Positions 57,184 through 64,000 of a stretch of 64,000 nucleotides of DNA are shown one piece after another. Positions within the stretch are counted from its first letter, which is position 1. Each line of letters starts with the position of its first letter. The notes beneath the pieces were generated by a model. It had not been told where the DNA came from, ran no database searches, and worked only from the letters and a program-made list of their open reading frames with translations. A program made the translations under genes and the position numbers. Origin of the DNA: Symbiodinium sp. CCMP2592 (taxonomy: Eukaryota; Sar; Dinophyceae; Suessiales; Symbiodiniaceae); NCBI GenBank assembly GCA_905221615.1, contig CAJNDT010000591.1, forward strand, positions 777,825 to 841,824, written 5' to 3'.

Positions 57184-58400
57184 CCGTCTTAATTAAACTC
57201 CTAAATTCTTCCTTAGCCCCTGCCCGGCAGGTGCCCTGAAACTTTGCGTTAGTAAGCTTTGTCAGGCACGGCTACCTTACAGACACCGAGCAGTGCTGCG
57301 CTGCGAGCTGGTTCCGAAAGGCGCCAGCGATTCACACTCCAAGGTTGAATTGACTAGTCATTACTGGGCCAAGTCAGGGATGATTAGCCATTAAATTTGC
57401 GCCTCCCTGCCGATATCCGATTGAGGCGATGGATGGTCGTTGTCAGTGTAGGATTACTAAATTACTCCACACCCAGAGTTCAAAAGTAAAGTCATGTAGT
57501 CTGTAGGGGTTGCATGAAACCCAATCCTATTCACAAGCCTGAACTGAAGGAATTCCCTAGTATCTTGGGCTGAAACAGGGTAGCCATTAAAGCGGGCACA
57601 GCCCTTGCCTGCGGGAAGTCCCGAACCTTAGACGCTAAACTCCCCAACCGTCCGTGACTTGAAGCTGAAGATTGAACCGACTTTCATGTCAACCCTGAGC
57701 CCCTAATTTAATTAATTAGACTGTCGTTGCATCACCCGTTGTAGCAATCAGTAAGTAAAACAGTTGCAGGGCTCCTTTGGAATTTTGGGAACTGGCTTTG
57801 TCGCAACACAGTGCCCTTCCCAAGCCCCTCAGAGCCACGTTGATTTGTTTGTGTTTGCCGCGCCTGAAGTGACTCAGTGCTTCGCTTAAGCTTGCAAGGT
57901 TACCTGAATTTCATTTTAAATTTTAAGTTCAAGAACAGTAATTAAGTTGAGGTGTAGTTCTGGGTTCCTGAACTGTGTCGATCCCGGTCGATGAAGATCA
58001 GCCTTGAAGATGGCGTATCTTTAAAGTTGATTGCGGGAAGGCTTGCGAGAATGATTCATGGGGAACCCAAGCCTTCACTCAGTCATAGATCGAAACAAGT
58101 ACAAATAATGGGCCGTTCAATGGGTATACGTATAGTGAAATGACCCCGCAGGCTACAGGCTCGAAACTTGCACGAGCTTGATTTCGGATCTTTTGGCATG
58201 TAAATTCAACGCCAGTTTTGTACACATGTGCTGTTTCAAATTGGCATTGCGGCCAAGTCAAGTCACACAGTGACTTTGACGTGTAAAGTGTAAGCTTGTG
58301 ACAGACATGCTGAGTCCGAGGGAAAGGCTTTTTTGCAAGGACTTGAGGTATCATAGACTTGTATGACCGCGGCACCTCCGGGCTGGGAGTTCAATCATTC
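57184..58400. other. Spacer upstream of the large gene, no gene seen
   Basis: Mixed sequence with a minus ORF at 58079-58375 of ordinary composition and no support. It probably includes the promoter and 5'UTR of the gene at 58401. No spliced-leader acceptor could be assigned. Confidence 0.35.
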
Positions 58401-61035
58401 ATGGCAGCTGCCTCCTCTTCTGCTTCCCCAGCTCCAGTTGCTGGTAGAAGTCGACCTCCTGACCCGTCCAGAAACCCAGAAAACTGTCGAGAGATTCCTC
58501 ACGATGAATGTTTCAGGCTGGTGCAAGATGGCCAGCTGTGTGTGATTTACAATGTTCATACTGGTGAACGAATCTGTCTGAAGGACATGCCTGAGCATTC
58601 ATCGCTACACTTCAGCGATGATGGGAAGAAGTTTGCCTTCTTCGTAACCAAGACAGGCAAGTCCTGTTGGCTTGCAAAGTTTTTCCAGTGGCATGCATTT
58701 GCAGACAAAGCAAGCAAGCAGATATTTGCTTGCAACCGGCTGCATGATGGTGGAGTGCAGGTGCGCTGGATTGATGAATGTTTGGGCCGCAGAGGATGGA
58801 TGGGGCCTGCTGACGTGAGACTGTTGGAGTTTGACCGGCCATACAGGTCCAGCAAATGCAACCTTTACTGGTGCCTGCAGGACTTTCTGAATGCACTCAG
58901 GAACCCTGCAGAGGCGGCTGCAACTACGCAGAGCGATATCTCCACCTGGCTGAGAAAAACCTGGAAATCTGTAATATCAGGAAACTTAGTGAATGGGGTC
59001 TATGATGACCACGTGCTCGGAACGAACAAGCAACTGGCTACCGCTCCTGGTGATGCCGAATCCTTGGACATTTCTGGCACCTATGTATCTACTGCTGCCT
59101 TCTTGATCCTCGCTTCACATTTCGTGAACAAGCCTCCCGCAAAGCTGGGGTGCGACAACGCAAAGGCGCAGGAGGTCGTGAGAAAGATTTTGTCTGAGTT
59201 CGGCGTGGGATCCAACGCCACAAGGCGACCTGCCAGTCAGGAGTTCTTGCACTTCGTCTGCGATCCACAGTGGCAGCCCACCATGCATCGAGTTGGACAT
59301 GGCCCAGGCTTGTTTCCGGTCGGAGGAAGCTTGAATGCATCGATCGTCGAGCAAAATGATGCTTGGCGCAGGCTTCCTCTTGCAGCCAGGAAAGCGGCAC
59401 AGATCAGATGCCAAGTCGATGCGCTGTCTTTGATGTGGAGCACCCAGCGAAAAGTGCATGGCAGCTGGATTTGCAAGCAGCTGACGTATGAACTGGCCAG
59501 TTTCATCGAGGCCGAACGCTTGGTTTTGTTTGGAGCCAAAGCATTCCGAAAGCTCGCAAATGCAGAACATGTTTTGGTCGAGCAGAGGCGATCCATGTCT
59601 GACAGAACGCTGATAATGCAGCAGGCCCGCAAGTCGATCAGCAAGCGGAAAGCAGCAGCTGCGAAACGGAAGGCAAAAAAGAGCACAGACAAACAACCGG
59701 ACAACATTCGAAAGCTGCCTGGAAAGAATGACCTTTTGCGCTACTGGCTAGGTTGCCGCCGCGAGGTCGATGGTAACAAGATAGTTTCCATAGCCGGTGA
59801 CGAGAGCCGGGTTGGTGGAAAGCAGAGATACCTTGTTGCCGGCATGGCCTCCTCTGGTGTTACGTTCTGGTTTCCGCCGCAGGACTGACTTGACGCAGAA
59901 GTTCTTTCTTCAGCTTTTCATCGCAATTAAATAAACCGACCAAAATTTGTATAACTGTTAATTAACTAACGGTCTAATGGCTTCGTGCATACGTTCAGGT
60001 CGCAGTGTTGAACAGTCCCTGTCACGCTTGGCTTTTGTCTTGGCCCTGTCTGTGCACAGCTGTTTTGTGCTACGTAGCTATGCAGCACATCTCGGATCCA
60101 GAAGATATTGTTAAAAAATTATTAGTGAAGCTTCGGGCCAATGCCTAGTAAGACTACCAAGCCCTATAGCCTGAATTAACAGGTGATAGATCTGATGAGA
60201 TGGCCCCTGGGCGTGGGCGTCACGGCTCATGTCAATTTCATGCACTTCTGCGGGCCTGGTAGCTTAAGGCTACAGTCAGTTGCTTGACTGTAACTCGGGG
60301 TTGCGTCGAAAACAAAGCCAAACCTCAAGTTTCCCTCATAATGACACCGGCTTACTTTCGAGACACGACCCTGCGACACGAGAGGTGAAGCCATTGACCT
60401 TAGACCAATCTGAAATTATCATGAACCCGAAGAAACGCTCAAATAATCAGCTGTGAAATTAAATCTCGTCGAACCCTATTTAAACTATGTGGAGCCTTGC
60501 CTGCTTCGTGCGAGTGTGAGCGTCGAAAACCCTGAACCCTAGACTAGAGCCTAAGTCCGGAGACCAGTCACGGTCACGAGTAACTAGACCGTTATTATTT
60601 ATAGGCGGCAGGACCCTTCGCCGAGTCAAGCTGTGAGTGAACCTGGAAGGCTGAACCCCGAACCTGCTTATTCAAAACCATAACCATTAATTAATTAACC
60701 CTAATTAACCCCCTCCCAATTTCAGCAATATTGGACTAAAGTATTCTAACTTCTTAAAATACCCTGACAGAACCCGGAACGCGGAAACCGCCCAAAAACC
60801 AATGCCAGAGTAACTGGAAGCCCTGAACCTTGTATCACTATAGAAATTGGTTATTATTAATACCATATTATTATTATTAATTAGTATTAATTATTATTAA
60901 TTAATATTGTCATTATTATTGCCTTGCGCAGTCGTATATTACAAGTACTAGTGGTGCGCCCCCGGGTATCACTGACGTATATTTAATTTAGTAGCACCAA
61001 ATGGCCTGCAGTAGTAGTAGTTGTAGTAGTAGTAC

Positions 61036-61099
<64 letters not shown>

Positions 61100-61121
61100 T
61101 AGTAGTAGTAGTAGTAGTAGT

Positions 61122-61166
<45 letters not shown>

Positions 61167-63080
61167 CAGTAGTAGTAGTAGTAGTAGTAGCAGTAGTAGT
61201 AGTAGTAGTAGTAGAAGTAGTAGTAGTAGTAGTAGTAGTTAGTAGTAGTAGTAGTAGTAGTTAGTAATTAGTAGTTAGTAGTTAGTAGTTAGTAGTTAGT
61301 AGCTAGTAGTTACTAGTTAGTAGTTAGTAGTTAGAAGTTAGAAGTTAGTATGTAGTAGTTAGTAGTTAGTAGTTAGTAGTTAGTAGTTAGTAGTTAGTAG
61401 TTAGTAGATAGTAGTTAGTAGTTAGTAGTTAGTAGTTAGTAGTTAGTAGTTAGTAGTTAGTTAGTAGTTAGTTAGTAGTTAGTAGTTAGTAGTTAGTAGT
61501 AGTTAGTAGTTAGTAGTTAGTATGTAGTATGTAGTATGTAGTAGTTCGTAGTTAGTAGTTAGTAGTTGTAGTAGTTGTAGTAGTAGTAGTAGTCGTAGTC
61601 CCAGTTAGTTGTGAGTAGTGAGTAGTCAGTAGTAAGTATAGTAAGTGGAGTGGTAAGTAGTAGGTATTAACTCGTAAATAGTAGTTGCTTGGCGACATTC
61701 CATAGTACTGCTTATGGGTGGGTTTTGTGTGAATAAGTTAGGCAGCGTGTCCTGCTTGTCTGAGTCTAGTTCCAAAAGTGTTGAGCATGGCTAGGCTCAC
61801 CATCTTAGCCCATGGAGTTCCTGCTGTGAACTCTGACTTGAAAAACATGACGTAGATGCCGATCATGTTACCCAGGGATCCTTTCTCTTGTAACAGCGAC
61901 GGGCCCGCTGTAAGCAGGTAGGCAAGTCCGGCAAGTCAATCCTGTTCCCCAGAGGACCTCAGAGACACACAGTTGCGGGTCGACCAGCCAGGCGAGAACA
62001 TCACACGGGAGTGCAAAGATGCCTGGCTGGCAAAGGCGAAACAGTTCCTCAAAAAGGAGAGGAAGCGGGAAGCTGAAGTGCAGCAGGATGAGCCGGCCAC
62101 GAAGCGGCGGAAGAAGAATGAGGCTGCAACGCCTCAGCCGACACGTCTGAGCGCATACGATCTCCTCCTCGCCAAAGACAACATGCTGCGGTCTGTGCAC
62201 GGGGAAGGGCTGGTGGCATTTGCGGGCAAGGAGTCAGAGGCTTGGCGCTAAGTAAGTAGGAAGTGACCTGGACAGTTTTTCATATACAATCATATTTAAA
62301 TATTAAAGCACCGTCACGAAGATTTATGCGGTTAATTAACTTGTCTATGGGACAGTTTGCGCCGAACCCTGCAGAAATGAGGACAGTGGCCTGCCTCTGA
62401 CATCGAGGCCAACGTTGGTGGAGGTCTCTGACCAAGGTTCCATCCCTTGCAGTGAGGATGCCTTTGAAACCTTCCACTTGGGCATCCGCAAGTTCATGCT
62501 TGAAGACCCATACCATTGTATGTGGAAGAGCCTCCTCAACGGAATCAAAAAGGCTGGGATGTATCCTGCGGTGTCGCTGACCACGGTGTGGCTGAACTTG
62601 CACGATGGGCCCTGGGCTTCGCAGAAATGGTACTCAAGCATTGCTGAAATGTGGAAAGAGTACACAGGCACTTTTGAGGCTGGAGACCCACTGTTTCAGC
62701 AGATCCTGGCTCGCTTGAAGCGCTTCAATGTGAACATGAGCGCTCGACAGCTGTTGATCGACATGAGACGTGGGGATGTCTCATTTCTGCACCGTCGAGG
62801 GAACAAAGTGCAACCCTCCAGGTGGTTCTCATGGCAAACGGCATTTCTGGCACGGCTGGAGTCGCCGGGTGACATGCATCTGCAATTTGCCCTTCTGGTG
62901 TTCTTTGGGATCCAGATGGGCTTTCTTCAAAAAAGTGCTGATGCTGGGGCGACGCTGGAAAGCCTCACCGAGTCCGCAGCACCTGCGGAGGAGTCCGGCA
63001 CGATGCGGCGTGAGCGGCTGAGGCGATCGAACTTGCAGTCACGGTGCAAGAACACCCTCCATGCAGTCACGGCAACTTGA
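58401..63080 (+). CDS. Large hypothetical protein, three exons, about 821 residues
   Basis: Exons are 58401-59882 (494 codons), 61955-62239 (95) and 62382-63080 (232 plus stop); all joins are phase 0. Intron 1 is 2.07 kb and starts with GA (CAG|GACTGA). Intron 2 is 142 bp and starts with GC (GAG|GCTTGG). Both acceptors end GAG and are followed by GAC. Start: ATG GCA GCT after an open 5' frame, then a Ser/Ala/Pro-rich leader. Exon 1 includes DGQLCVIYNVHTGERICL, a Lys/Ala-rich helix (KSISKRKAAAAKRKAKKS, possible nuclear signal) and AGDESRVGGKQRYLVAGM. Exon 2 is strongly charged with KRRKKNE. Exon 3 reads MWKSLLNGIKKAGMYPAVSL and ends Arg-rich. No catalytic motif is recognised. The layout recalls expanded dinoflagellate hypothetical families, possibly element-derived; that is an inference. 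Confidence 0.6.
60180..60450. repeat. Dispersed repeat Z, copy 1 (within intron 1)
   Basis: It shares order and words with 63305-63590: ACAGGTGA at the start, a GCTCATGTCAAT/GCTCGTGTCAAT box, GGGCCTGGTAG/GGGCCTAGTAA, GTTTCCCT, and finally CCTTAGACC. Identity is moderate. One copy is inside intron 1 and the other just downstream of the last exon of the same gene. Confidence 0.6.
61013..61600. repeat. (AGT)n tract passing into a heptamer (AGTAGTT)n array
   Basis: 61013-61260 is mostly (AGT)n with TTAG interruptions. From about 61260 to 61560 the period becomes seven, AGTAGTT, with single-base variants. The tract lies inside intron 1 of the gene at 58401-63080. Confidence 0.95.
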
Positions 63081-64000
63081 CTGACTAGTAAATATTTGTG
63101 GCTTTCTGAGCTAGGTTTGTTAGTTTTGCTTGTGCTGCGCTACTTTACTCGGGTATGTTTGATAGGTTTAATTAAGTTGGGAAGGGTTGATAAAATTGCT
63201 TGTATACGAGCGTAGCAGAATTGTTACAAAGTAACGACAAAGCCGAGTAATCGGCAAACCCAAATAAATTGGAAGAAGAAGAGCTAACAATGAACCAACT
63301 TAACAGGTGAATAACAAACATGATACGATTGGTGTGGGCCACATAGCTCGTGTCAATCTCATGATCTTGTATGGGCCTAGTAAGTTAAGGCTGAAATTCC
63401 CTCAGCTCACATCATGAGAGACAGGTCAGTTTGACTCATCCCTAGGGCCTGCCTGAAAAAGTTTTAAAGAACCCAGACCTGAATCACTCTACCCCGGGTT
63501 TCCCTGAGACTGGGTTACTTGGGAGGCACGGCCCTTCGCCACCTGAAGTGACACCCTCGACCTTAGACCCCAAACCCATCCTTAGCCTGAACTCGGAACC
63601 TTACCTTAAGTTTGCTAACCAATAGTTCTGCCGTGAAATGTAGCAATGCAGCGCCAAATACTCGTCATAAATAAATGTGCTTTGGGAGTGTGACACTGAT
63701 CTCGGTTATAGATTTCTCGGGTTCGAGTACGGTGTAGTCAGTATTTGATTAAGTATAGGGTTCAGGCGCTTCAGTGCGGTTTGCAATCTAAGGTTCGGAG
63801 TTAATTCAAGCTTAGGGCCTTAGGGCTTCCCACGGCGAAGGGTCGTGCCGCTGACCTTTCAGAGTTCAGGGTCACTAAAAGTGCAGGGCGCGACTCGTCG
63901 AAGACTGTTTAAAGTTAGTTGGGTGTTAGAATAGTAGGTCACTTCAAGGTTCGCAGATAGCGAAAGGTCGTTCCGCCCATTACCCTCACTAAGGCCATCT
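63081..64000. other. Downstream flank with dispersed repeat Z, copy 2
   Basis: 63305-63590 is the second copy of repeat Z. The rest is AT-moderate spacer with an imperfect CACGGCCCTTCGCC/GGCGAAGGGTCGTGCC inverted pair (near 63527 and 63833). No gene is seen to the end of the window. Confidence 0.45.

Overview
The window reads as nuclear DNA of a eukaryote with tiny exons scattered in repeat-rich, non-coding sequence. I favour a dinoflagellate, for four reasons. (1) Reconstructed introns use GT, GC and GA donors, and paralogous genes carry GT and GC at the same junction. (2) One gene (6980-7968) has the PCSS...ENP layout of the methyltransferase-like family that, as I recall, is strongly expanded in Symbiodinium-type genomes. 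(3) Almost all supported genes lie on the plus strand. (4) Degenerate CCCTAAA/TTTAGGG telomere-type sequence is spread through introns and spacers on both strands. The assignment is an inference; no rRNA, organelle gene or intact spliced-leader sequence is present to prove it.

Layout. 1-6390: degenerate telomere-like spacer, two tandem duplications and only weak ORFs. 6397-10823: one isolated exon, the two-exon methyltransferase-like gene, then a five-exon gene (family member A). 12740-12960 (minus): decayed copy of that family. 14810-16100: GTAG/palindrome element and a dispersed repeat. 16145-20650: small exons interleaved with a 290-bp array built from a duplicated exon. 20653-21020: second decayed family copy, carrying an internal duplication. 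21405-22672: 18-bp minisatellite in alternating orientation. 23000-26575: dispersed repeats and minisatellites. 26675-29447: family member B. 30367-33775: microsatellites, weak ORFs and a composite dispersed repeat. 33896-34679: a clean three-exon gene. 35096-38399: short acidic and W/P-rich ORFs. 38398-38790: facing (AGT)n and (ACT)n tracts. 39098-40559: coiled-coil gene of about nine tiny exons. 40602-44072: 1.6-kb tandem duplication. 44343-46764: small genes, including a divergent pair. 46960-49710: 163-bp satellite. 50101-50740: (ACT)n tract. 51762-56098: ATG-less coding exons of two candidate genes. 56713-57183: MITE-like element. 58401-63080: three-exon gene for a protein of about 821 residues, with a trinucleotide/heptanucleotide tract in its first intron.

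No operon logic applies. The main biological thread is the uncharacterised SCNKY/IGG family (two apparently complete members, two decayed copies) and its mixed splice-donor use. Gene models were made by reading frames and matching intron phases by hand. Most proteins have no function I can name, and exon ends without a phase match are approximate.
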